A stretch of 64,000 bases of DNA from Teredinibacter haidensis (GCF_014211975.1 NZ_CP060084.1:2801001-2865000); one strand, 5' to 3'; shown: positions 26,861 to 36,148, counted from the first letter of the stretch. A program made the numbers and translations. Notes: generated by a model from the letters alone, not told the origin.

Positions 26861-28608
26861 CTGAATAAATACATAAACAGCAATAGGGTAAAAAACCAGA
26901 AGCCAGACAGCAGCTTCCAAAACATCAGGCTGCTGGCCTGCTTTTCTTCTACAGGGTCGGGCTTTAAAAATTCTGGATTTGGCTGTGTTAGATCTTTCAT
27001 CAACGCACCGATATGGCTGTAGCGATTTTCCAAAGAGAAATCCACACCTTTTTTTAACGCACCGTCAAACCACAGAGGAATAACCGGGTTAAATCGGGCT
27101 GCATCCCGGTAGCGCAAACGATCATAATCAAACGCCGTGCGGCACTCCTCCACTTCGTGCCCGTAGGGTAAGTGCCCAGTAAAAATCTCATAAACAACCG
27201 TCGCCAGTGCGTAGACATCCCCTTTTATGCCCGGATTTTTCCCCATTAAATATAGCGGGTCGGAATAACTCGCTGTACCGAGTGCACCCAGGTGTTCCAG
27301 TGGTCGTTGCAGCTCTGCCAAACCAGCCACATACACCGAACCAAAATCAACAATTATGGCTCTTTCATCTTCGGTGATTAAGACATTGGCCGGACGTAAA
27401 TCTTGGTGAATAGCTTCGTTACTGTGAAAGGCATGCAAACCCGCCGCAATTTGTTTAACGATAGCAATGGCATGCTTGGGACTGGGAGGTTGATGCTCTT
27501 CTATCCATTTATTCAGGCCACGCCCTTCCACATACTCCATTAAATAGTAGAGGCAACTTTTGACTCGGCTGGGTTTGACAACCTTGACTACGTTCTCGTT
27601 ATCTATACGGCTGCCGATCCACTCCTCCTGAATAAAACGATCAATATAACTGATATCGCCCTCGTAATTACGCGATGGCGTTTTCATCGCATAGACAGCA
27701 CCACTTTGCTCATCCTCTACTAGGTACAACTGACTGCGCACAGAGGCGAAAAGTGTTTTCTTCACTTCAAATCCATCGATTTTCATACCCACCGACAGCT
27801 CTGGAGGAAACGGCAGGCGCGTCAGTTTTACGCTATAGTCATCCAAACTTTCTTCCGGCAAGTTTTCGATTTTGGCAACCACCGCACTAATATTATCGTC
27901 ACTATTATGCTCGTAGGCTGCATCTACAAGTTTTTGGCTCAATTCCTCTGCGGAGCCTTCAGATGATAAAATTTCTGTGATTTTTTCTATACTTAGAAAA
28001 TCGTGAACACCATCACTGGTCAGTAAAAGGCGGTCACCGTCTTGCACTGGTTGTCGACCATAATCAATATTTAATCGGCTATCCATCCCCACCGCTCGAG
28101 CCAGAATTGCACGGTTGCGCTCGATAAATACCGTATGATCTTTAGTCAGTTGATTCAGCGCCCACCCACCTTCCTCATCTTTGTAGAGGTGGTAAATACG
28201 ACTGTCACCAACATGGGAGAAGTGAGCGGTACGGCTCTTAACAATAATCGAACTGAAGGTAGTGAGATAGCCCTTGCCTTCAGTAACAAACTCGTGGCTT
28301 TTTCGGTAAAGCTTAAGGTTGAGTGTTGTGAGTATTTTTTCGCCCGCATGGCCTACAGACCAGGTTTCAGGCGTTTTGTAATAGTCTTCAATAAAGCATG
28401 CGACAGCCGTTTGGCTCGCTTCACGTCCGGCTTCCGCCGAGGAAACACCATCGGCAACGACAAGCGCAACCCCCTTATTTTGCAATAGAAACTCATCGTC
28501 AGGTAACCGTAACCCGGCGCAGTCTTCATTAATGGGTTTACGGCCTGCAATCGAACACCAAGCCGCATCCACAGTGAGTAGTGAAGAAGTCACACGATTA
28601 TCCAACAT
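26848..28608 (-). CDS. Fused PP2C phosphatase-Ser/Thr protein kinase with C-terminal membrane anchor
   Basis: Predicted 586 residues. Residues about 12-250 are a PP2C-type phosphatase with VVADGVSSAEAG, FSHVGDSRIYHL, LLLTSDGVHDF and SDDNISAVV. Residues about 275-540 are a protein kinase with YAMKTPSR (the ATP-site Lys), HQDLRPANVLI (HRD-like loop with Arg for the usual Lys), IVDFGS and GTASYSDPLYL. A single membrane helix near 565-582 ends the protein. Related fused enzymes are encoded next to nasA in the nitrate assimilation operon of Pseudomonas. Its ATG overlaps the end of a decayed nasA-like gene, so the old operon layout is preserved. The substrate is unknown; regulation of nitrate transport is a reasonable guess. 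Confidence 0.9.
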   Translation of the reverse strand: MLDNRVTSSLLTVDAAWCSIAGRKPINEDCAGLRLPDDEFLLQNKGVALVVADGVSSAEAGREASQTAVACFIEDYYKTPETWSVGHAGEKILTTLNLKLYRKSHEFVTEGKGYLTTFSSIIVKSRTAHFSHVGDSRIYHLYKDEEGGWALNQLTKDHTVFIERNRAILARAVGMDSRLNIDYGRQPVQDGDRLLLTSDGVHDFLSIEKITEILSSEGSAEELSQKLVDAAYEHNSDDNISAVVAKIENLPEESLDDYSVKLTRLPFPPELSVGMKIDGFEVKKTLFASVRSQLYLVEDEQSGAVYAMKTPSRNYEGDISYIDRFIQEEWIGSRIDNENVVKVVKPSRVKSCLYYLMEYVEGRGLNKWIEEHQPPSPKHAIAIVKQIAAGLHAFHSNEAIHQDLRPANVLITEDERAIIVDFGSVYVAGLAELQRPLEHLGALGTASYSDPLYLMGKNPGIKGDVYALATVVYEIFTGHLPYGHEVEECRTAFDYDRLRYRDAARFNPVIPLWFDGALKKGVDFSLENRYSHIGALMKDLTQPNPEFLKPDPVEEKQASSLMFWKLLSGFWFFTLLLFMYLFSQAK

Positions 28609-29055
28609 CTATCATTTGTACCGTACCATCAGGCATGACCGCTGAAATCGGCCCTCGGGGCTCATCCAGCATCATGGCAATAGAGAAAACCACCAGAGCT
28701 GAGGCTGCCAATCACATTAAAGAAGGTACTGTAATCGACAAAGCTTAAACCCGTAAGGTAGATTGCTGCGCCAACATTGCCGTAAGCTTCAGTTATACCG
28801 GCAATCTGGCCCGTCATTCTACGCTTGATTAGCAGCACAATGGCAAATACCGCACCGTCCCCCGCCAGCACAGAGAAAGAGCGGTTCATGGTTGCGATAA
28901 CGACCAAAGCGATCCACTAGGTGGGGGTAATCTAGCTCAGCGCAAAATGTCCGGCAGCCAGACCAGCGATTAAAACAATTAGCGCTTTAACTCCTAGGCT
29001 GGTCATATGGAAGGCTTTTCACATAGCCCCGTACCGGGGCATGATTAAATCAAAC
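28598..29055 (-). pseudogene. Decayed nasA-like nitrate transporter (C-terminal remnant)
   Basis: Translated on the minus strand, this stretch reads as the end of an MFS nitrate transporter: MPRYGAM-stop-KAFHMTSLGVKALIV, then GLAAGHFALS-stop-ITPT-stop-WIALVVIATM, then KRRMTGQIAGITEAYGNVG (the second nitrate signature), then LSFVDYSTFFNVIG. A one-base shift near 28680 moves the frame to AMMLDEPRGPISAVMPDG and VQMIDVG with a stop at 28598. At least three in-frame stops and one frameshift rule out a working gene, and the front two thirds are gone. The end overlaps the kinase gene start as in intact nasA operons. An 81-codon open frame at 28662-28907 is only part of this remnant. Confidence 0.85.
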
Positions 29056-29203
29056 GACAAATGCTAAGAAAACGCAAAGCAAGTAATATGCTAATTTTTG
29101 GATTGCTGACGCTCAGCGAGTTACTTTTGCTTTCAGCCTGCAGAAACCTTCTACAAACACGAAATAATTGGCGGCAGTTTGGCTTCCACGCCAGGAGCTC
29201 GAT

Positions 29204-29217
29204 TTGACCTGAATCAA
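29204..29217. promoter_or_regulatory. FNR/Anr-type box upstream of the second narK
   Basis: TTGACCTGAATCAA matches TTGAT-N4-ATCAA at 9 of 10 positions. It lies about 240 bases before the chosen start of the transporter gene at 29442, in the gap left by the nasA remnant. Confidence 0.65.
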
Positions 29218-29319
29218 CAGCAATTCACACAAAAAAGCGTGTTTGTAATTCTGCTCTCACCTTCTACTCCCTTTAGGCAAGGATAAAAACACTTAAAAGC
29301 TTTGCCGCTAAGAGCAGGC

Positions 29320-29335
29320 TACCCATAAAGAGGTA
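29320..29335. promoter_or_regulatory. NarL-type 7-2-7 pair upstream of the second narK
   Basis: TACCCAT-AA-AGAGGTA is an inverted heptamer pair with a 2-base spacer, very like the narG-narX site. A possible -10 element CATAAT follows at 29377-29382, which would put the pair roughly 60 bases upstream of transcription start. Confidence 0.75.
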
Positions 29336-29441
29336 TGCCGATACACCCTCTTTTTTTCACACCAACTTCTATGGGGCATAATACTTAACAGACATGGTTC
29401 ATTTGTTACATTGCTCAAGGCAAACAGGACACCCAAAAAAC

Positions 29442-30719
29442 ATGCAAAACACCGTAATATTTCAAGGCGCAAACCGCGCTTTAACAATGGCGACTATCGC
29501 ATTTGGAGCTAATTTCTCAGTATGGGTGCTATATGCTGTTTTGGCTCTGGAGCTCCAGCACACCCTCACGCTATCGGCACTGGACCTCGGTTTATTGTTT
29601 GCCTCCCCAATGCTAACTGGTGCTGTTTTACGTATTCCGGCGGGTATCCTCGCCGACCGCTATAACCCTAAATACCTGTACACCCTACAAATGCTCGCAG
29701 TGGTTCCCTCGCTGCTAATTCTGCCGCATTTGGAGACTTTGACAGGCTATATGGTACTCGGCTTGTGGATTGGTATTAGTGGTACGTCCTTTACTTTCGG
29801 CATCAGTTACGTGACCGACTGGTTTGAGCGCCATAAGCAAGGCACTGCGATGGGAATATTTGGTGTAGGTAATGCCGGCGCTGCAATAACCCTGGCAGCG
29901 GCGCCCTATATTGTTGAGCGTATGGGTTGGGTAAATATCGGCCCCCTTTACGCAGCCGGATTACTTATTACCGCTCTGTTGTTCTTTTGGCTGGCACCCA
30001 GCCGTCCCCGCCAATCAGAGCACGTCAGTTACAACAACGACCAGATGCCCCTGCGAAAAATACTCGGTACCCTCCAGATTTGGCGCTTCAGCCTCTATTA
30101 CTACTTTGTCTTCGGAAGCTTTCTCGCGCTTATTCTCTGGCTGCCTCAGTACTACACGAACGCTTATGGCCTTACCGCCAAGCAAGCAATGGCCTTTACA
30201 CTATTTTTTGCCGCCACGTCCAGTATGGTTCGCGCCCTCGGAGGTTGGTTTGCAGACCGATACGGCGGCCGATCAGTTAACTGGACAGTGTTCTGGGTTT
30301 GCCTGGTATGCCTGTTCTTCCTCAGCTACCCCCCCACCAGCATGACCATTCACGGTGTTCACAACGATGTACTAATCAATATAGAAATTAACGTGTGGGT
30401 TTTCAGCGCGCTTATTTTTGTTATTGGCATTGCCCAAGGATTTGGTCGCGCCAGCGTCTACAAAATCATTAACGATTATTACCCCCAACAAATGGGAGCA
30501 GTAGGTGGATTTGTCGCAGCAATAGGTGCACTTGGGGGCAGTACACTTCCAATAGCTTTCGGCCTGGTGGTAGACGGTGTTGGTATTTACAGCGCCTGCT
30601 TCATGCTGCTGTACGGCGTATTAGCGGTATGCATGATTGCCATGTTCTTTGCTCAAAAAACAGACCGTTTTAAACGGCGTCTTCATTTAGCGAAAACTCA
30701 CAACTTTTTAAACGATTGA
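29442..30719 (+). CDS. Nitrate transporter of the NarK1 type (MFS, short form)
   Basis: Predicted 425 residues, about twelve helices. It lacks the N-terminal extension and large insert of the other NarK, and resembles type I NarK proteins that bring in nitrate, probably with protons. Visible signatures are SGTSFTFGISYVTDWFE near 120 and AVGGFVAAIGALGGSTLP near 360, and Arg residues in helices 2 and 8 regions (LRIPAG, MVRALGGWFADRYGG). The ATG at 29442 is chosen (AGGA 11 bases upstream); an ATG at 29394 would leave almost no leader after the likely promoter and adds a His/Cys-rich stretch. Having both NarK types lets a cell start nitrate uptake before nitrite accumulates. Confidence 0.88.
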   Translation: MQNTVIFQGANRALTMATIAFGANFSVWVLYAVLALELQHTLTLSALDLGLLFASPMLTGAVLRIPAGILADRYNPKYLYTLQMLAVVPSLLILPHLETLTGYMVLGLWIGISGTSFTFGISYVTDWFERHKQGTAMGIFGVGNAGAAITLAAAPYIVERMGWVNIGPLYAAGLLITALLFFWLAPSRPRQSEHVSYNNDQMPLRKILGTLQIWRFSLYYYFVFGSFLALILWLPQYYTNAYGLTAKQAMAFTLFFAATSSMVRALGGWFADRYGGRSVNWTVFWVCLVCLFFLSYPPTSMTIHGVHNDVLINIEINVWVFSALIFVIGIAQGFGRASVYKIINDYYPQQMGAVGGFVAAIGALGGSTLPIAFGLVVDGVGIYSACFMLLYGVLAVCMIAMFFAQKTDRFKRRLHLAKTHNFLND

Positions 30720-31303
30720 GCGTACTAAGCCCTTCGCGCGCGGCCCTCTTAATGATCGCACATGGGGTTTAAGCACATATATGGTGCTATAGATTAATGC
30801 TCAACGGCAAGGTCACGCACCAGGATCTAATCTTTGCGCCCCAATACGAATCACGTGCCAGCTTTTAAATATGAGGGGAACAGCTTTACATCAATAGTAG
30901 AAATCGTATTCCATCGCTCAGGGAAAACTCTCTTTACACAAACGCCCCCAACCTAAAATATTTCAAAAAACAAATAAGCTATTGATTAAAAAGGATTTTT
31001 TAGCTACCCCTCTCGGTCAAAAACACACAACATCTAAAACGTAGTAGAGAAAAAACCCAAAATAAAAACAACTCACTAATTCTATTTAGTTCAAAACAGG
31101 TACGCATTATGCACTACAGAAAAGTGCTTATAGTGAGCAAACATAAATACGCGCTTGTAGAATCCGCGTGCGACGCCCGCACTAAAATCAGTCACCTATT
31201 TTGAGTTCTGATTTTATCGAGCGTCTTTTGGGGAAAGCTCAATCAAACACAACGTACCGTTATTGTATTAATCAATACCTTGGCCAAATTTGAGGAACCG
31301 TGA
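30720..31303. other. Intergenic region before the outer-membrane barrel gene
   Basis: No gene seen in 584 A+T-rich bases. A single NarL-like heptamer TACCCCT lies at 31005-31011. An inverted repeat with perfect 9-base arms, TAAAATCAG (31183-31191) and CTGATTTTA (31208-31216), flanked by GACGC and GCGTC, lies about 90 bases before the porin start and could be an RNA hairpin in its leader. Confidence 0.5.
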
Positions 31304-32500
31304 ATGAAAACATCTCTAAAACTTTTCGCAACTACTGCAATTGCCTCAGCTTTTGCAACTCCCGCAATTGCTAGCGAATCCGCTTTAGATACACTTATCA
31401 GCGAAAGTAAAACTAACGTAAACTTTCGTTATCGTTACGAAGGTGTCAGTCAAGACGGCATTGACGAAGATGCCGTGGCAAACACTCTACGCTCTCGCCT
31501 GACATTTACCTCTGGCACGGTAAATAATATTTCATTCAAACTTGAAATGGATGATTCGCGCCCTATCTCTTCCGCAGATTACAACAGTGCTGTCAACGGA
31601 AACACTGAGTATCCTGTCGTTGCCGACCCAAAGGGCACCGATCTAAACCAAGCCTATGTACAGTATAAGAAAGACAGCTTCGCTGCCATAGCTGGTCGGC
31701 AGCGTATTTTACTGGACGATCAACGCTTTGTCGGTGGTGTAGGCTGGCGACAAAACGAACAAACTTACGATGGTCTCAGCTTCAAATATTCCAGCGACGC
31801 TTTTACCGGGAGCTACAGCTACGTAAATAATGTAAATCGTATTTTCGGACCAAATGGATCAAGTGCTCAAGCTGCAGACTGGCGCGGCGATGTGCATCTC
31901 GTAAACGGTACTTATAGTATCAACAAAGAACACAAGTTAACGGGTTTCATCTATTCAATGGACTTTGATAACGCAGCCAGCGCATCTAACGACACCTTCG
32001 GTGTACGCTATGTTGGAAATTTCGGTATCACAAAATTAACAGCCAGTTATGCCTCGCAATCTGAGGCCGGTGACAACCCAGCATCTTATACCGCAGATTA
32101 TTTTCTAGCCGATGCTGCCGTAAAATTATCGAAACTTTCCTTAAATGCCGGTTATGAAGTTCTGGGAAGCGATGAGGGCAATAAAGGTTTTATTACACCG
32201 CTGGCAACATTGCACAAATGGCAAGGTTGGTCCGATAAATTCCTCGGCACACCGGCTTCGGGCATCAAAGATATCTACGCAGGCGTCAGCGGTAAGGCCG
32301 GCCCCGTAAAGTTAAGCCTGACCTACCACGATTTCACATCTGATTACGGAAGCATTGATTTAGGCAGTGAAATTGACGCAGTCGCAGTCTACCCCATCAA
32401 TAAGAATGTTAAAACTGTGCTGAAGTACGCCAACTACAGTGCCGACAGCCACGCAACCGATACATCCAAAGTATGGTTTATGGTACAGCTCTCGCTTTAA
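31304..32500 (+). CDS. Outer-membrane beta-barrel (alginate-export/porin-like)
   Basis: Predicted 398 residues. A clear signal peptide (MKTSLKLFATTAIASAF, cut after AIAS) is followed by alternating hydrophobic and polar strands, for example NVNFRYRYEGVSQDG, RLTFTSGTVNNISFKLEMDD and FAAIAGRQRILLDDQRFVGG, and it ends with a strand finishing in aromatic and hydrophobic residues (VWFMVQLSL). This fits a 16- to 18-stranded outer-membrane channel; the GRQRI and RFVGGVGWRQNEQTYDG region resembles the alginate-export family. Coming after the second narK it may act as an entry channel for nitrate or another anion, but that is only suggested by position. A terminator follows. Confidence 0.75.
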   Translation: MKTSLKLFATTAIASAFATPAIASESALDTLISESKTNVNFRYRYEGVSQDGIDEDAVANTLRSRLTFTSGTVNNISFKLEMDDSRPISSADYNSAVNGNTEYPVVADPKGTDLNQAYVQYKKDSFAAIAGRQRILLDDQRFVGGVGWRQNEQTYDGLSFKYSSDAFTGSYSYVNNVNRIFGPNGSSAQAADWRGDVHLVNGTYSINKEHKLTGFIYSMDFDNAASASNDTFGVRYVGNFGITKLTASYASQSEAGDNPASYTADYFLADAAVKLSKLSLNAGYEVLGSDEGNKGFITPLATLHKWQGWSDKFLGTPASGIKDIYAGVSGKAGPVKLSLTYHDFTSDYGSIDLGSEIDAVAVYPINKNVKTVLKYANYSADSHATDTSKVWFMVQLSL

Positions 32501-32515
32501 GGTTCCTCAGGAATT

Positions 32516-32545
32516 GGGTCCCTGAAGTGGGGCCCTATTTATTCA
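32516..32545. terminator. Intrinsic terminator after the barrel gene
   Basis: GGGTCCC and GGGGCCC can pair (7 bp, one G-U) around a TGAAGT loop, followed by TATTTATT. It lies 16 bases after the stop and may also act for the convergent ABC permease gene. Confidence 0.65.
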
Positions 32546-32551
32546 ATATCA

Positions 32552-33721
32552 TCAGGTCGACAATATTCTTTCCTGCCTATACAACCAAATCGCCAACAGC
32601 AACAAAAGAACAGAAAAACTCAAGGTCCCCCCCACAGAAGCTACAACGTGTTCGGGCAACAGGGTTTCGTTCTTAACAGTTTTGTCAATCAGGGTGTACT
32701 GGCTGTAAAACGGTATCAGCATGGTCGAAAAGCTGTTTTTAATGTCCATAAACTGCCCTATCAACATAGGCACCATCGGAATAAGGTAAAGCAGACTGAT
32801 ATAGGTTTGCGCTTCCTTCGCACTCTTGGTGTAAGCCGCGGTTGCCGTTAGTAAGCTGGTAATTAAAAAACTGCAGGGAATCGCCAGTAGAAACGCGGAG
32901 GCCAGTGCTGAGGCATCGACATTTAAAAACATCGACAACTCATCAAAAGGCAGAAACTGGAACAGTATATAGAGACTAATAGAGGACAATAATCCTGATA
33001 AAAATACGAAGCTAAAAATTGCTGCGTATTTCCCCATTACAATCGTTCTTCGGCTAATAGGCAAGGCCAGCAAAGGTTCCAGAGAGTTGCGTTCCCGCTC
33101 CCCTGCCGTAATATCCACAGCAAGGTAAAACCCTCCGGTCATCATCGTAAACACAATAATAAAATACATAAAAAATCCGAAGATCATACCACTCAGTCCT
33201 TCGCTGGAAAGATCCTCTTCCACAATTTGTATCACTTGCGTTAATTGATGGTCGACACCTCGCGCACGCAAACGCCAGTAGTTGAGCTGGCCACTATAAG
33301 CGTGAATCACCTGCTTCAGGTGTCGGCCAGCTTTCTCAGATTTTTTGTTGGAATGGTTAAGGTAAAGATAAAGGGGGCCAGGCAAACCTTCGCGCATTTT
33401 CTCACCGTACAACGGCGTTACTTCTAACACCGCATCGAGCTCGCCTTCACGAATTTTATGCCGGTAATCTTCCGGTGCGGCTTGCGCGACCAAGTTGTGC
33501 TTTTTTAAATACTCAATTAAGTTCGGCGCGTACTCGCTACCCGCCACGTAAACGGTTGTATCTGCGTCGTAGTCAATAAAACCGGTTTTCGCTCCCAGCA
33601 ACATCGGCCCGACAATCATCAAGGGCATAATAATGGGCCCGTAAACAATGGCAAAGAAAAACGCTCGCTTGTCACGGAGATTATCTTTTATTTCTTTTAG
33701 AGCAACAATTAACCACTGCAT
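32552..33721 (-). CDS. ABC-2 type permease (NatB-like)
   Basis: Predicted 389 residues. One helix near 25-45, a large extracytoplasmic domain about 50-185, then five helices from about 190 on, with the ABC-2 signature AGERERNSLEPLLALPISR near 230. This layout matches NatB-type permeases that work with a separate ATPase. The start is the ATG at 33721 overlapping the ATPase stop (TGATG); a TTG one codon earlier is possible. Substrate unknown: NatAB exports sodium in Bacillus, but members of this family have many substrates. Confidence 0.85.
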   Translation of the reverse strand: MQWLIVALKEIKDNLRDKRAFFFAIVYGPIIMPLMIVGPMLLGAKTGFIDYDADTTVYVAGSEYAPNLIEYLKKHNLVAQAAPEDYRHKIREGELDAVLEVTPLYGEKMREGLPGPLYLYLNHSNKKSEKAGRHLKQVIHAYSGQLNYWRLRARGVDHQLTQVIQIVEEDLSSEGLSGMIFGFFMYFIIVFTMMTGGFYLAVDITAGERERNSLEPLLALPISRRTIVMGKYAAIFSFVFLSGLLSSISLYILFQFLPFDELSMFLNVDASALASAFLLAIPCSFLITSLLTATAAYTKSAKEAQTYISLLYLIPMVPMLIGQFMDIKNSFSTMLIPFYSQYTLIDKTVKNETLLPEHVVASVGGTLSFSVLLLLLAIWLYRQERILST

Positions 33722-34482
33722 CAAAATTCTTCCTCCAGCTGCTCGCCAATCGCCACCACAAATGCATCTTCCAAATCATTCTGACCGGTCCGCTCGCGAA
33801 TACCCGTGAGGCTATCGGACATTGCGACAACCCCGTCAGAAATAATTGCAATCTGATCACAGAGCGCAGCAACTTCCTGCATAATATGGCTGGAAAAAAT
33901 AATACAATGTCCTTCGTCCCGCAAACGCCGAATAATTCTCCTCAAACTTCGTGTGGCCATAACATCTAGGCCATTTGTGGGTTCATCCAACATTAAGGTT
34001 TTCGGTTGGTGAACAAGCGCTCTGGCCAGCCCCACCTTGGTTCTTTGCCCCTGGGAAAAACCATCCGCTCTGCGATCAGCAAAATCCTGCATATCCAGCA
34101 GTTCAATTAATTCATTAATTCGTGTACGGGATTCCATTTTCCCCAGCCCGGTAATATCCGCATAGTATTGAATATTTTCTCTACCAGAAAGGCGCGGGTA
34201 AATGCCCGAATTGTGAGGAAGAAAACCGATATTTCCCCTAACACTCTCCGCCTGCAGTGCAATATCGCAACCATCGATAATCGCTGAACCACCGTCCGCT
34301 TTGATAAGCGTGGCAAGTATACGCAAGGTTGTAGACTTGCCTGCGCCGTTCGGACCAAGCAGGCCGGTAATACGGCCATTTTCGGCCTTAAAGCTGACAT
34401 CGGAAACCGCTTGAATCCATTCAGCCTTACGCCCGGAACCTTTTTTCCTGAAGGCTTTGCGCAGGTTGTGGGCTTCTATCAT
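33721..34482 (-). CDS. ABC transporter ATP-binding protein (NatA-like)
   Basis: Predicted 253 residues. Walker A GPNGAGKSTT near 43, signature SQGQRTKVGLARAL near 142, Walker B TLMLDEPTNGLD near 163 and switch His in IFSSHIMQE near 200. It is coupled to the permease by overlapping stop and start codons and forms a two-gene exporter with it. The hydrolase gene upstream stops starting 10 bases before this ATG, so all three genes may form one transcript. Confidence 0.88.
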   Translation of the reverse strand: MIEAHNLRKAFRKKGSGRKAEWIQAVSDVSFKAENGRITGLLGPNGAGKSTTLRILATLIKADGGSAIIDGCDIALQAESVRGNIGFLPHNSGIYPRLSGRENIQYYADITGLGKMESRTRINELIELLDMQDFADRRADGFSQGQRTKVGLARALVHQPKTLMLDEPTNGLDVMATRSLRRIIRRLRDEGHCIIFSSHIMQEVAALCDQIAIISDGVVAMSDSLTGIRERTGQNDLEDAFVVAIGEQLEEEF

Positions 34483-34491
34483 TTCATTTTC

Positions 34492-36069
34492 CTATGGCGA
34501 AGGGCCGTTGAAGTCGATAAAGAAAGGCGTGGGGGTATATCGCTTAACACATTCGGCATTGAGCTCCTTAACGGAAGCCTTATCGACAAATTTCGCCATC
34601 AACGTGGGAATACAACCTTTCGACGCAAGCCCGTGCCCCAAGCCCTGCGCCACGATATGCAGACTGTTAGATAAATGTTCTGAGGCTAGGTCTGCGAATG
34701 CTGGAGGTGTGATGGGATCGGCCGAGCCCGACAATAGCAGTACAGGTTTTTCCGATTTAACCGGCTTTTTGAATTCTTCATCCACGGGCCCAGAAGGCCA
34801 GGTTTTACACAATTCATAAAACAGCTCTACCTCCCCATCACCGATGTAGGTGGCCGCAATCTGCTCCCTGTCGATATCTTCCTCGCGCAGGTAGGGTTGA
34901 TCTTCGGAACAAATCACAGAGCTGTGCATCCCCAAGCTAATCATCGAACCCATTTGCTGGGTAAACAGTTGGGCATTTCGAGCCAAAGGAATAAAATTAT
35001 TGTTCGCATAGGCTTCACGCAAAATCAGCGGCACCAGAGCAACCGAATCTTGAGAGTAAAGAGAGAAACGAATAAACGCGATAAGATGCCCATGGGTCAA
35101 TTGAAAGCTTTCACGTTCACCAGTACTAATGCTGTCCAGTGTAATATCTTTAGGCTTGCCTTTTAGTTGCTCCAACAATTTATCGACGCCTTCCCTTAGG
35201 CCTGGAAAATGTTGCTTACACTCATCCGCGTGCTCACACCGCTCAGTCATCTGCCGCAAAGCGCGCTCGCTTTCCAAAACAATATTGGGCCCTAGAGACA
35301 GCTGCGGGTGAACCACTGCATCGAGAATAACCGTGCGCAGGGATTGCTCATGACGCCGCAAATAATGTTGAGCAACACGGGAACCATAGGACGCACCATA
35401 AATATTCCATTGTTCCAGCCCCAATGCTTGCCTGATATTTTCATAATCCCGAACGGCAACACTGGTTGTGTATTGGGAAGGATCGGCCGCGAGCTGCTCC
35501 AGACACTCTCGGTAAAACGGCACTAGTGTTTCTGTCACATCGCCGTCTGAACCCATCGCCCACGCCTGTTCAGGCATATTTGGGCAATTCAAACGATGGG
35601 ATTTGCCTGTTCCACGCTGGTCAATAATATAGATATCTCTCTGCTGCAGAATTTTGTCGAAACCCTGTCCCTGGAACAGGTAGGATTCGCTAGCTGCAGC
35701 CCCTGGCCCTCCGGCAATGGGTACAAAGGCATCGACATGGGCCTTCTTGCCCGTCGCTTTTATGCGCGCAACAAACAGTTTTATGTGGCGCCCCTGCGGG
35801 TCACTGTAATTTTCGGGTACCTGTAACGAACCGCACTCTACATTTCGATACGTCGCCTGCAGCGGGTGAGAAACTCGACATTCGGTGAACGTGATTTCCC
35901 CTACTTGAGAACTCACATTGGGATGGGTGTAGACAATGTGCTCAAACACGGGCCAGTTCGGCTTGTCATTGTCAACTGTCTTTTCCAGGCTAATAGTATG
36001 GGCTTTTACAGAAACCAGTAGGGAAAGAATAGCGACAAAATGCGATAAATAGCAGTAATCCCGTGCCAT
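34492..36069 (-). CDS. Secreted alpha/beta hydrolase with TAP-type C-terminal domain
   Basis: Predicted 525 residues. A signal peptide-like N-terminus (FVAILSLLVSVKA, cut near 23) suggests export to periplasm or outside. The catalytic parts are an oxyanion stretch VPIAGGPGAAASES, nucleophile S227 in YGASYGSR, Asp in LSGSADPITPPA and His in GQGLGHGL. The C-terminal part is the TAP-like domain of proline iminopeptidase-related hydrolases (tripeptidyl aminopeptidase family, peptidase S33). It probably frees amino acids from peptides outside the cytoplasm. A GAGG lies directly before the ATG. It sits before the NatAB-like exporter in the same direction; the link is not understood. Confidence 0.85.
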   Translation of the reverse strand: MARDYCYLSHFVAILSLLVSVKAHTISLEKTVDNDKPNWPVFEHIVYTHPNVSSQVGEITFTECRVSHPLQATYRNVECGSLQVPENYSDPQGRHIKLFVARIKATGKKAHVDAFVPIAGGPGAAASESYLFQGQGFDKILQQRDIYIIDQRGTGKSHRLNCPNMPEQAWAMGSDGDVTETLVPFYRECLEQLAADPSQYTTSVAVRDYENIRQALGLEQWNIYGASYGSRVAQHYLRRHEQSLRTVILDAVVHPQLSLGPNIVLESERALRQMTERCEHADECKQHFPGLREGVDKLLEQLKGKPKDITLDSISTGERESFQLTHGHLIAFIRFSLYSQDSVALVPLILREAYANNNFIPLARNAQLFTQQMGSMISLGMHSSVICSEDQPYLREEDIDREQIAATYIGDGEVELFYELCKTWPSGPVDEEFKKPVKSEKPVLLLSGSADPITPPAFADLASEHLSNSLHIVAQGLGHGLASKGCIPTLMAKFVDKASVKELNAECVKRYTPTPFFIDFNGPSP

Positions 36070-36148
36070 ACAACCTCAGTAAATGTATCCATATTTAGCC
36101 GGTGAGTATAAAGGCCCCCCTACCCAGCGTCCACAGCACAGGTATATC

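Noticed and set aside
28662..28907. 81-codon frame as a stand-alone small membrane protein
   Set aside because: It is the middle piece of the nasA-like remnant; family sequence continues on both sides across stops and a frameshift.
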